Shown here in pieces: positions 43,995 through 52,383 of a stretch of DNA of 64,000 nt; the first letter of the stretch is position 1, and each line of letters begins with the position of its first letter. The notes beneath the pieces were generated by a model. That model saw only the letters and a program-made list of their open reading frames with translations, had not been told where the DNA came from and did not search any database. The stretch comes from Haladaptatus sp. R4 (GTDB lineage: Archaea > Halobacteriota > Halobacteria > Halobacteriales > Haladaptataceae). The position numbers and the translations under genes are program-made. The DNA lies in the NCBI RefSeq assembly GCF_001625445.1, contig NZ_LWHG01000005.1:1-64000 (forward strand), in the 5' to 3' direction.

Positions 43995-45061
43995 GCTTCG
44001 AACGGCGATTTCGATGCTTCCGGTTCGGAACCATTGAGGAAGACGAGATTTCCCCGTCCGATTTGGACCCGCGTTATCTCCTCGTTTTCCTCCATCTTCG
44101 ACAGTTTCCTGCTAACGGTCGACTTGGACCACGACGTCTCGGTCGTGATATCCGCCTGTTTCATTCGACCGCCGTACTGAATGAGAAGGGAACGGATCCG
44201 TTCTTCGTCGGTCAGCATCTCCTCGTCCGCTAAACTCCCGATCGGTGTCTGGACCGTCTCCGTACTCTCCTCTTCGCTTTCGGTCGGTTCCTCGACACTG
44301 GTTTCGGTGGCGGGTTCCTCCTCCTGTTCCGGCTTCTTTCGGTCGAAGAGGCCGGAAAGGATCGTTCGAATGGACGACAGTGGGCCAGTCGATGGTTGTT
44401 CCGGTTGCTCGGTGTCGTCCTCGGCTTCGGTCGTTTCAGCCGTTTCCGTGCTCGGAGTGTAGGTCGGTGTGGTCGTCCAATCGGCACCGCTATCGGAAAC
44501 CTCGACGACGACGTCAAACAGCGTTTTTAGAGTATTCGTGGTTTCTGGATCGTGGATATCGGGATCCATCTGGAAATATCCGACCGCTCCTGCAGCTTGT
44601 ATTCGGTGTGTAAGTATGTGGAGATAGCGAAATGCAGTATCAAAATCGACGTATTCGAGGAGAACTGTTAGGGTTTGTACTGATACTACTGGTTGCGTTT
44701 CTCCGTCCGTCCACTCCTTCAGGCGGTCACTCAGTGGAACGATGATCTCCATCGGGTCGGTCGGGTCAACGACGTCCGTCGTCACGTAATCGGGAGTCTG
44801 TTCGTCATACGTCTCGGACTGGGCCATTCCACTCGCATGGATGAACCGTACTTCCCGTGGTGGTGCCCCGACACTCCGTTGCCAATCTTCGAGCCACTGT
44901 CCCGGTGGCTGCGTGTAGGTAACGGTTGCTAAACTGAGATTTTTTGGCCGCATCGAAGCTACAAGCTCCATGTGCGCCCGGTTGCCATCAGGGGTGAGAG
45001 GGGCAAGGACGAGAACGTTTGACGCTCCTTGAAGGTCTTCTTCTATCTTGCGAACGTTCAT
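43991..45061 (-). CDS. DUF7504-like protein with C-terminal winged helix
   Basis: A 356-residue protein. The N-terminal 190 residues (EEDLQGASNVLVLAPLTPDG, then QPVVSVQTLTVLLEYVDFDTAFRYLHILTHRIQAAGAVGYFQMDP) match the RecA-like fold of DUF7504 proteins, but no Walker A lysine is present. A long acidic Glu/Thr linker (about 205-280) follows, then a winged helix (EERIRSLLIQYGGRMKQADI, TETSWSKSTVSRKLSKMEENEEITRVQIGRGNLVFL). The same wHTH type ends the TSP3-repeat protein at 15959-17410. It is probably a cytosolic DNA-binding regulator. Confidence 0.75.
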   Translation of the reverse strand: MNVRKIEEDLQGASNVLVLAPLTPDGNRAHMELVASMRPKNLSLATVTYTQPPGQWLEDWQRSVGAPPREVRFIHASGMAQSETYDEQTPDYVTTDVVDPTDPMEIIVPLSDRLKEWTDGETQPVVSVQTLTVLLEYVDFDTAFRYLHILTHRIQAAGAVGYFQMDPDIHDPETTNTLKTLFDVVVEVSDSGADWTTTPTYTPSTETAETTEAEDDTEQPEQPSTGPLSSIRTILSGLFDRKKPEQEEEPATETSVEEPTESEEESTETVQTPIGSLADEEMLTDEERIRSLLIQYGGRMKQADITTETSWSKSTVSRKLSKMEENEEITRVQIGRGNLVFLNGSEPEASKSPFEA

Positions 45062-45498
45062 TTATTCCATTTCTCAATATATTCTTTTACTTCTATATTC
45101 TGGATAGTATCTATCATATTAAATACACTGCGGCATGATATCAATGTATTGTTCTCCTAGACTATCCTCTGATATACGTTTGCATTTCCAATTGTCGAAG
45201 TGATGAATCCTTTGACAGTGTCCGATTCGTGAATTGTAGGGCCCAAATATTGTCGTTCCGGTTTTTTCGGTGTGACTGTCGAGGATATCTTCGGAGTGAC
45301 GTGGATAGACATGGAGGTAAATACGTGCTTACCTCGATGTTTCGTACCCGTCTATCGTCGTTCATACCTGCGAGTTGTTTCCGACAACCCGTGTTCGTTT
45401 TAAGCCATACATCAGCCTACCCTAAAGCCAGTGTGTGACTATTACCATCCTTTATTAGCGACCCGGTTATCAAAAAGTATTGGCTTGCAAATGCAGGG
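45062..45498. other. Intergenic region without recognised features
   Basis: This 437-bp stretch is AT-rich in its left third, as expected for the promoter of the leftward DUF7504 gene. I see no gene, repeat or RNA. Confidence 0.4.
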
Positions 45499-46146
45499 TC
45501 ATCCGTCGTGACGTAACGTGTTTGTGATAAGATTTGCGTGCCCGCGTCGCAATCGCGTCGAAAGTGCGTTCGGTGAGATATCGAGTTCGCCAGCGACGTG
45601 TCCCAACGTTACTTCGCGGGGAACGTTGAAGTAACCGGAATCGAGCGCGGTCACGAGGGCTTCCCGTTGTTTCGGCGTCACTTCATATTTCCCGAACGCG
45701 TTCGGATGTCGAGATTCGTAGAGTCGAGTCAACTGAAAAGAGAGATCGTAGTTTTCACAGTAGTCGTGAAACTCCGTCAGTGACGATTCGCTTGGAAACA
45801 ACAACTTGAGAAACCAGTTCTTTCCATCGCTGGTCGCTTCGAGGATACTGGCTTTCAGTTTCGAGACGGCGTGACCGACTGTACCAGTACGCTGGCGCCA
45901 CGAAACCCGGTAAAACCGTTCGTCGTCGTGTTCTTCCAGAACCGTTAATGATTCGACAGTTATATCGTCTTCAAGTGCACGTTCGAACGATTCGAACGTC
46001 TCTCCACTCGCCCAGAAGTACGGAGTTACATATTCGCTGTCCGCAACGACGCGCTCGATCTCGACATGAATCGCGGAAACTCGTCGCAGTGTTTCGTGGA
46101 GGATGAACTCCTCTGCTGGCACGACGAACTCGGTCAAAACGCTCAT
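45499..46146 (-). CDS. Bat-like regulator with HTH_10, short form
   Basis: A 215-residue protein with the Bat regulatory domain (TFESFERALEDDITVESLTVLEEHDDERFYRVSW, and SDGKNWFLKLLFPSESSLTEFHDYCENYDLSFQL) and HTH_10 (VTPKQREALVTALDSGYFNVPREVTLGHVAGELDISPNALSTRLRR). It has no extra N-terminal domain. It is less similar to the 30486 and 43248 proteins than they are to each other. It is divergent from the HalX response regulator gene. Confidence 0.85.
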   Translation of the reverse strand: MSVLTEFVVPAEEFILHETLRRVSAIHVEIERVVADSEYVTPYFWASGETFESFERALEDDITVESLTVLEEHDDERFYRVSWRQRTGTVGHAVSKLKASILEATSDGKNWFLKLLFPSESSLTEFHDYCENYDLSFQLTRLYESRHPNAFGKYEVTPKQREALVTALDSGYFNVPREVTLGHVAGELDISPNALSTRLRRGHANLITNTLRHDG

Positions 46147-46379
46147 CTCTCTATCCCATGCATGGTGTCGGCAATATTGTAGCTATCGGTGCCTCCTCCC
46201 GCTGTTTTCTCCCATCTTCGGCGCTATTATCGAAAAGCTTTTATCAAAATGGAGTCCATCCGTCTATTGATTGCAAGACAAGTGAGTGTAGTTCATGCAT
46301 TATATTCGAAGTCACTGCCAACGTATAATTGATCTCGCTACGTTTGATATAGCAATGGCAGTGAAACACCACGTAACCA

Positions 46380-47003
46380 ATGTCTGACGAGCCAACTGTT
46401 CTCATTGTTGACGATGAGCATGCGATCACGGACCTGCATGCTCGGTGGCTTGATGATTCCTACGACGTTAGGAAGGCGTACAACGGGACTGAAGCGCTAG
46501 ATAAAATCGACGATTCCGTCGATATCGTCCTTCTCGATCGTCGCATGCCGGACTACTCCGGTCAGGAAGTCCTCGGCAAAATCCGTGAGCTATCGGTCGA
46601 TTGTCGAGTTGCGATGGTAACTGCGGTCGAACCCGATTTCGACATCCTTGAACTCGGATTCGACGATTACATCTGCAAACCGGTTTCCGATCCGGAGCAA
46701 CTTCGAGAGATCGTCTCTTCACTCGAAACCCGCTCGGCGTACGACTCACAGGTACAGCAGTTTCTCTCGCTGTCGTCGAAACGGGCCGCGTTGGAGGATC
46801 GAAAGGAAGCGAACGAACTCTCGCAAAACGAGGATTACGTCGCTCTCGAAACACAGTTGGCATCGCTTCGAAACGAACTTTCGTCCACGGCAATGGATTT
46901 GGACGACGATGACCTCCGCGCGGAGTTCCACAACCGCAACGGATCCGGCTCCAAGTTGATGGAGTCCGCAAAACAGAACGACGCATCGGAGACGAAAAAC
47001 TGA
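46380..47003 (+). CDS. Response regulator with HalX domain
   Basis: A 207-residue protein. The receiver domain (1-118) has the acidic pair D11-D12, phosphoacceptor Asp53 in VDIVLLDRRMPDYSG, Thr in MVTAVEPD and the conserved Lys in YICKPVSDPEQL. The HalX domain (about 130-185) follows, with LSSKRAALEDRKEANELSQNEDYVALETQLASLRNEL. HalX is a haloarchaeal helical domain without known DNA contact. The histidine kinase gene lies 195 bp downstream on the same strand, so the two are probably a pair. Confidence 0.9.
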   Translation: MSDEPTVLIVDDEHAITDLHARWLDDSYDVRKAYNGTEALDKIDDSVDIVLLDRRMPDYSGQEVLGKIRELSVDCRVAMVTAVEPDFDILELGFDDYICKPVSDPEQLREIVSSLETRSAYDSQVQQFLSLSSKRAALEDRKEANELSQNEDYVALETQLASLRNELSSTAMDLDDDDLRAEFHNRNGSGSKLMESAKQNDASETKN

Positions 47004-47197
47004 CGGTTATCGTCAAATAGATGCCGTGTTGGATTATTCGATAGAATTATGAATAATAATCCCGAATCTGACAGGAAGAGGCTGTCTATCATGCTTCCCT
47101 CTTGGACACAACTATGGGTCGTTTCGTCCGTCGCTCATTCGCCACTCTCCACTCTCCACCGATCTCGTTCGTTGACGTCCAGCGGGAAACGACAACC

Positions 47198-48607
47198 ATG
47201 AGCGAAAATAGGACAGCACAGGGGACCGAGTCCGTTTCGAAGGGGAGTGTTCTGTTGCTCATCGATCATCGACGGAACCGTCGACTGTTAGCCGACTGGC
47301 TCACGTCCGAATACGAAGTCGTTCTTCCGGAGAACGGTCTCGATGTGTCGTTTGACCTCTGTATCGTCGACGAGGCATCGTTCAGCCGACATCGTGATGA
47401 ACTCGAACGCAAAAAGGAAGCCGCACTTCCCACGTTTCTCCCCTATCTGCTCGTCACGTCGACGACGTCCCCCGCACGGACACCGGAAGTGTGGCAGGGA
47501 GTCGACGAAGCCATCACGACACCCATCGAGAAGGCAGTCCTGCAGGCACGATTGGATGGGTTGCTCGAACGTCGGCGACTATCGGTCGAAATCGAGCGGG
47601 AGAAAGAACAGAGCGAAGAGCGGTTTCGAACGTTGTTTCAGACCGCCCCCGACCCGGTTTTCGTTCTCGATGCTGATGGCCGAATCGAGGCAGTCAACGA
47701 CGCGTTTTGCCGTGTCTCCGGACTCACTCGATCGACCGTGCTTGGCGAACGGTTGGAGAGTATCGACGCGTTCCCCAACGATTCGCTCGATAGGCTTGCC
47801 GCCGACATGCGTGGCCAAGGGCGAAATCCCGATCCTTCGCCGTACTCGGTGACGTACATGACGCCGGACGGGGAAACACGGTACGCGGAAATCAATACCA
47901 CTCTGATGCGATTCGACGAGGAGATGCCCGAAATCATCGGTATCATCCGAGACGTAACCGAGCACAAGCGGCGAAAGCAGGAACTCCAGCGGCAGAACGA
48001 GCGTCTCGACGAGTTCGCTAGCATGCTCGCTCACGAACTTCGTAATCCACTCGGAATCGCACAGGGATATCTTCGTGTCGCGGAGATGGAAGACTCCGAG
48101 GACGCGTTTGAGGAGGTTCGTGGTGCGCTCGACCGAATGGAACGAATGATAAACGAAATGCTGGACCTCGCACGCAAACCCGACGCGCTCAACGACAAGG
48201 AAATCACCGAGTTCTACGATATCGTCGAGAACGCGTGGTCGCGTATCGCTCCGCCCGAGGCAACCCTCGTGTTGGAGAACGTCGAGGGTGAGATTTCGGC
48301 CGATATCGACCGGTTGAGCCAGGTTTTCGAAAACCTGTTTCGAAACGCCATCGAGCACGTCAGCCGGGACGTTACGGTTCACGTCAAACGCATTTCGAAC
48401 GGTGTCTGTATCGTCGATGACGGTTCCGGAATCGATCCGGACGAGCGCGAGCTAGTGTTCAAAAGCGGCTACACGACGGACAACGGAACCGGTCTCGGTC
48501 TCTCCATCGTTCAACAGATCGTCGAAGCGCACGGCTGGGAAATCGATGTCTACGAGGGCAGTACGGGCGGCTCACGGTTCGAGATCACGGGTATCGATTT
48601 CGAGTGA
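47198..48607 (+). CDS. PAS-containing sensor histidine kinase
   Basis: A 469-residue soluble kinase. A receiver-like domain (about 15-125) is followed by a short coiled coil, a PAS domain (about 147-265, RFRTLFQTAPDPVFVLDADGRIEAVNDAF), a HisKA domain with His279 in MLAHELRNPLGIAQG, and a HATPase domain with N-box FENLFRNAIEHV, G1 IVDDGSGIDPDERE and G2 GLGLSIVQQIVE. There are no membrane helices, so the signal is cytosolic. The ATG at 47198 is preferred because the frame upstream of it lacks domain homology. Likely partner: the HalX regulator upstream. Confidence 0.9.
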   Translation: MSENRTAQGTESVSKGSVLLLIDHRRNRRLLADWLTSEYEVVLPENGLDVSFDLCIVDEASFSRHRDELERKKEAALPTFLPYLLVTSTTSPARTPEVWQGVDEAITTPIEKAVLQARLDGLLERRRLSVEIEREKEQSEERFRTLFQTAPDPVFVLDADGRIEAVNDAFCRVSGLTRSTVLGERLESIDAFPNDSLDRLAADMRGQGRNPDPSPYSVTYMTPDGETRYAEINTTLMRFDEEMPEIIGIIRDVTEHKRRKQELQRQNERLDEFASMLAHELRNPLGIAQGYLRVAEMEDSEDAFEEVRGALDRMERMINEMLDLARKPDALNDKEITEFYDIVENAWSRIAPPEATLVLENVEGEISADIDRLSQVFENLFRNAIEHVSRDVTVHVKRISNGVCIVDDGSGIDPDERELVFKSGYTTDNGTGLGLSIVQQIVEAHGWEIDVYEGSTGGSRFEITGIDFE

Positions 48608-48763
48608 CGGGCGGCTCTCGTCGCCCGCATCGTGGAAACGAAATCCGTGAACACACGGGAGATGACAGTCGCACAAAGCCGTTGTTCTTATCCGGGATGA
48701 AAGTGAACTCGATTCGTTCTACCGAGTGAAGCGTGTGGGTGCCAAAGCCGGAACTCGACGGTG

Positions 48764-49018
48764 TCAACGCCATTCCCTATCGACACGATGTTCGATCGTC
48801 GGATCCGCGGCGGCACCGCGTTTTAGCGCCGCCCAACGGGTACACTTGGGGCAGGCATAGACGATGCCGTCTTCGGTTCCCATCGTCCGTGCGAACGAAG
48901 GATCGACGTGTTCGTTTCCACAATCAGGGTTTCGGCAGTAGCGCTTCGAGTCCGTGTGCCGATTCCACACGCCACGTCGAACGGTATCGCCCGTGTTCTG
49001 CCACTCGGATTTAGCCAT
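48764..49018 (-). CDS. Small zinc-ribbon protein (DUF7563-like)
   Basis: An 84-residue protein with YCRNPDCGNEHVDPSFARTMGTEDGIVYACPKCTRWAAL: a Cys4 ribbon resembling small haloarchaeal zinc proteins of the DUF7563 kind. It overlaps the upstream gene by eight bases, forming a two-gene unit of zinc-ribbon proteins. Function unknown. Confidence 0.65.
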   Translation of the reverse strand: MAKSEWQNTGDTVRRGVWNRHTDSKRYCRNPDCGNEHVDPSFARTMGTEDGIVYACPKCTRWAALKRGAAADPTIEHRVDREWR

Positions 49019-49214
49019 GGATACTCACCTTCTCGCGCGCGAGGCGCTCGCCCGTCTTTCTATCATGTAGCTTCCAAAATTCGGCGTCCATTCCGGGGAG
49101 CCGACTACACTGGTGACACCAGAAGTGGCTGTTCGTCGTCTCCCAACTGGTGTGGCCGTTCGGGCACGTGTAGCGCCACTTCGTGATCGGTCCGTCGATA
49201 TCGTGGACACCCAT
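49011..49214 (-). CDS. Small zinc-ribbon protein
   Basis: A 67-residue protein starting MGVHDIDGPITKWRYTCPNG, with CPNGHTSWETTNSHFWCHQC: two Cys positions and a His that could complete a zinc site. The start at 49214 fits better than the frame beginning 18 bases upstream. It is the first gene of the pair with 48764-49018, downstream of the iteron array at 49389. Confidence 0.6.
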   Translation of the reverse strand: MGVHDIDGPITKWRYTCPNGHTSWETTNSHFWCHQCSRLPGMDAEFWKLHDRKTGERLAREKVSIHG

Positions 49215-49388
49215 ACGCTGGCATACGACCATTCTTCAAAAAACTTCGAGCCTTATCCATGGTGAAAGTAAATCCTCATTCGTTCGTGACGTTTACCTCC
49301 GCTATCGTCCGTTTTCGGCCGCATACGGAACTACAGCTAAGTGAAAGTAAACCACCGTGGCGATACTCTGTTTTTGGCGTATCTGGAA

Positions 49389-49460
49389 GTTTTGACTGTT
49401 TTTCTAGTTTTGACGGTTTTGACGAATTTTCTATTTTTGCTGGTTTTGCTGGTTTTGATA
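49389..49460 (+). repeat. Array of eight 9-bp-phased GTTTTGAC-type iterons
   Basis: Units begin exactly every nine bases at 49389, 49398, 49407, 49416, 49425, 49434, 49443 and 49452: GTTTTGAC, GTTTTTCT, GTTTTGAC, GTTTTGAC, AATTTTCT, TTTTTGCT, GTTTTGCT and GTTTTGAT. The first two units and their phase match those upstream of parA (35581 and 35590). The array lies in non-coding DNA between tenA and the zinc-ribbon pair. It is a candidate ParA-system centromere or a regulatory array. Confidence 0.75.
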
Positions 49461-49474
49461 GCTCTCCCCGAGCA

Positions 49475-50128
49475 CTACCACGTTTCTCCGTCGTACGCCA
49501 TTCCCCAAAATGCCGTTTCGAGGCGTGTACTCGTCAAGAACGCATTCTCCATCGCATCACGTATTCCCGGTGATTCGTCCGCTTGTCGGTCCACGAACGT
49601 TCGCATCCATGCGACGGAGTCACGAAATTCGTCGCTCGTATACTTCTCGATGAACGGCGTGTATCGGTGCTCTCCGTCCGCGATGGTTGCCATGTGCTCC
49701 GCGACGTCGAGATATCCCTGACCGCACGGGTAGACGGCCGCTGCGAGTTCGGCGAGCGTTCTCTCGTAGGCCGTTCGCAACAGGTAGTTCGTGTACGCGA
49801 GACACGTCGGCGTTTTTTGAACCGCTTCGAGTTCGGCACGGGAAATTCCGTAGTCGGCGGCGAACGAGCGATGTAACTCCATTTCGTCCGCGAGAATCGT
49901 GTGTGCGACATCGAACGCGTGGGTCATCGTCGCCTCGTCGCGTGCTTTGCAGCCGGCGACGGCGAACACGCGAGCGTAATCGAGCAGGTAGCGATAATCC
50001 TGCTCTACCCAATGTCGGAACGCATCCGCTTCGAGCGTTCCGTTCGCCAATTCGACGACGAACGGATGTGCTTTCTGCTCTTCCCACAGGTCGCTCCCTC
50101 TCGTGAGGAGATGGTCACTGAACGCCAT
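49475..50128 (-). CDS. tenA: TenA/thiaminase II family protein
   Basis: A 217-residue all-helical protein of the TenA family, which hydrolyses aminopyrimidine derivatives in thiamine salvage. FRHWVEQDYRYLLDYARVFAVA and EMELHRSFAADYGI are typical, and the catalytic Cys is probably that in AVYPCGQGYLDVAE. The start at 50128 (MAFSDHLLTRGSDLW) is preferred over 50197. It is downstream of hisS on the same strand with a 119-bp gap. No thi genes are near, so a salvage role is by family only. Confidence 0.85.
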   Translation of the reverse strand: MAFSDHLLTRGSDLWEEQKAHPFVVELANGTLEADAFRHWVEQDYRYLLDYARVFAVAGCKARDEATMTHAFDVAHTILADEMELHRSFAADYGISRAELEAVQKTPTCLAYTNYLLRTAYERTLAELAAAVYPCGQGYLDVAEHMATIADGEHRYTPFIEKYTSDEFRDSVAWMRTFVDRQADESPGIRDAMENAFLTSTRLETAFWGMAYDGETW

Positions 50129-50247
50129 ACTACCATATCTATTCTCAAGTGGTATATCTTGGTGGTGGATGTTCGGAATAACTGATGTCACCACCATCAG
50201 CCAGCGCTATCGATCGATTCTCGACCAAAGAAAAGAGAAAAACGACC

Positions 50248-51546
50248 CTACAGTCGATCGAGGACTTCCGAGACGACTTCGTCCTTCGGTACCTGGTCTT
50301 CCTCGCCGGAATCCATGTTTTGAACCGTGACGACGCCCTCGTTCAGGTCTCGTTCACCGACGACGACGGTGTATTCGGCGTTGATGCGGTCGGCGTACCC
50401 GAACTGCTCGCCGACGCTCCGACCGGTCAGGTCGGTTTCGACGGTCAGCCCTTCCGCACGCAGTCCCTTCGCGTACTCCATCCCGATTTCGCGCACGGAA
50501 TCGGAAATCGTCAACACGTAGACGTCCGTCGAGAGCGCCTCGTCGGGCCACTCGTCCAGTTCCTTCAACAACTGCATCGTCGTGGAGTAGCCGAACGCGA
50601 ACCCGATTGCGGGTACTTCGCGGTTCCCGAACTGCTCGATGAGGTTGTCGTATCTGCCGCCGCCGAACAGCGCGCGGAGGTCGCTCTCGGTCGAAAACGC
50701 CTCGAAGACGAGACCGGTGTAGTAGTCCATTCCGCGAACGATGGAGAGGTCGAAGGTACACGTCTCCTCGACACCGTACGCCGAAAGCACGTCGTAGAGG
50801 TCGTGCATGCGGTCGATTGCATCGTCAGCGGCATCGCCCTCGGGTGCTTTGTTCGAGAGTTCGACCAGTGCGCTCTCCATGTCTCCGCTGATGGCGGTGA
50901 GTTCGTCGATCTCCTCGGCGGTTTCGCGGTCCACGCCTTCGAGTTCGAGGTTGTCGAGGAACTCCTCTCGACTGATCTTCTCCTTCTTGTCGATGACGCG
51001 CATCACGTCCTTGCTTCCCTCCACGTCCATCGCGTTGAGCAAGGCGTCCAGCAGTTGTCGGTCGTTCAGTCTGAACTCCACCGAGTCGGCGACCCCGAGT
51101 TTCTCGTAGATGGTGGCCGCACAGGCGATGATCTCCGCGTCCGCCTCGACCGATTCGACGCCGAAGATGTCGATGTCGGTCTGGAAGAACTCGCGGTCGC
51201 GTCCCTTCTGGACCGCCTCGTAGCGCCAGCGTTTCGAGGTGTCGAACCACTTGATCGGCGTGCCGAGGTCCTTTCTCTGTTGGACCAACCGCGAGCGAGT
51301 CGGCGTCTGTTCGGGGATGAGCGTGACTTCGCGTCCGCCTTTGTCCTCGAAGCTGTAGGTCTGTTCCACGATTTCGTCGCCCGACTTCACCCGAAAGAGG
51401 TCGGTGGGTTCGACGCTCGGCGCGTCGATCTCGCGGAAGCCGAACTCGCGGGCCGTCGCTTCGACGGTGTCCACGAGTTCGCGCCACGCCGCCCACTCCT
51501 CCGGGTAGCGGTCGTAAAAGCCTTTGAGGCTCTCGAATTCGTCCAT
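50248..51546 (-). CDS. hisS: Histidyl-tRNA synthetase
   Basis: A 432-residue class II aminoacyl-tRNA synthetase that charges tRNA-His. Motif 2 region reads IKWFDTSKRWRYEAVQKGRDREFFQTDIDIFG, with the histidine-binding RGMDYYTGLVFEAFS and the motif 3 region GGRYDNLIEQFGNREVPAIGFAFG. The C-terminal anticodon-binding domain starts near VYVLTISDSVREIGM. ATG at 51546 (MDEFESLKGFYDRYPEEW) fits the family start, while the longer frame has no homology. A 25-bp gap separates it from the upstream Dph6-like gene. Confidence 0.93.
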   Translation of the reverse strand: MDEFESLKGFYDRYPEEWAAWRELVDTVEATAREFGFREIDAPSVEPTDLFRVKSGDEIVEQTYSFEDKGGREVTLIPEQTPTRSRLVQQRKDLGTPIKWFDTSKRWRYEAVQKGRDREFFQTDIDIFGVESVEADAEIIACAATIYEKLGVADSVEFRLNDRQLLDALLNAMDVEGSKDVMRVIDKKEKISREEFLDNLELEGVDRETAEEIDELTAISGDMESALVELSNKAPEGDAADDAIDRMHDLYDVLSAYGVEETCTFDLSIVRGMDYYTGLVFEAFSTESDLRALFGGGRYDNLIEQFGNREVPAIGFAFGYSTTMQLLKELDEWPDEALSTDVYVLTISDSVREIGMEYAKGLRAEGLTVETDLTGRSVGEQFGYADRINAEYTVVVGERDLNEGVVTVQNMDSGEEDQVPKDEVVSEVLDRL

Positions 51547-51571
51547 GGTTCGCGTATCGGAGGCGAGCGCT

Positions 51572-52231
51572 TTACGTTTGGCTATCTCGTGTGTCCTCCG
51601 GTTCGAGTTCGAACGTCGCGACGATGTCGTCGCCTTGCCGCTTCGAGCCGACGAGTTCGAGATCGATCCGCGTCTCGAACGACGGTCCGTCGACCGTAAC
51701 GGTGTGGTACTCCCCTCCTTCGCCCAACGGGTGAACACCGCGTTCGTGCAGGTGGTTCAGAAACGTCTCGTCGAGCGGCCGCCCGAGCCATCGCTCGTCG
51801 ATCTCCGTCGAATCGAGTTTCGCGACGCGGGCCTCGAACCCCCTGTCCAGGAACGTCCGGTAGGTCGCGGTCGGTTCCCGGTCCCAAAGCGGAAACACCG
51901 GTGTGACGCCGGTTTCGTCGCAGATCGATTCGACCCATTCCCTATCGGCATCGACGTCCACGGTGCCGAACACGCCGTACTTCTCGTCGAGTGATTCGAG
52001 GACGCGTTTGAACTGTTCCTCGTACGTCTCCCACGTCACCCGTCGTTGCACGAGCGTCGTCCCGACACTGCGGGCCTGTCGCCGGATGAGTTCGTGGTAC
52101 GACCCGGCATCGCGGTCGTCCCGTCCGTCGACCATCATCGTGACGAACCGCGAGACGTCGTACTCGTCCACCGCCAAATCCCACGCCAGACTGCTATCCT
52201 TGCCGCCGCTCCACGAGCAAAACGCGTCCAT
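51572..52231 (-). CDS. Dph6-like ATP pyrophosphatase (diphthine ammonia-ligase family)
   Basis: A 219-residue N-type ATP pyrophosphatase. The PP-loop SWSGGKDSSLAWDLA is at the N-terminus, and GVFGTVDVDADREWVESICDETGVTPVFPLW is the pattern of the diphthamide synthase/YjgF-associated family. The GEGGEYHTVTVDGP motif is typical. In archaea such enzymes amidate diphthine on elongation factor 2; that role is likely but not proven here. Upstream of and probably co-transcribed with hisS. Confidence 0.8.
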   Translation of the reverse strand: MDAFCSWSGGKDSSLAWDLAVDEYDVSRFVTMMVDGRDDRDAGSYHELIRRQARSVGTTLVQRRVTWETYEEQFKRVLESLDEKYGVFGTVDVDADREWVESICDETGVTPVFPLWDREPTATYRTFLDRGFEARVAKLDSTEIDERWLGRPLDETFLNHLHERGVHPLGEGGEYHTVTVDGPSFETRIDLELVGSKRQGDDIVATFELEPEDTRDSQT

Positions 52232-52383
52232 ACGTTCTCCGACGATACCCGTCGCGACGTGTTGAACCGTTCCGTTCGCAGTCGTCGGAGAGCCCCCATC
52301 CGATAGACGGCGCTTACCACCACCGGGCCGCGGTGTCTGTCGCGACCCAAAATCACTACCACCGCCCGCGACAACAGTCCGAC

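Noticed and set aside
50185-51699. Plus-strand frame of 504 codons opposite hisS
   Set aside because: Antisense mirror of hisS; all class II synthetase motifs are on the minus strand.
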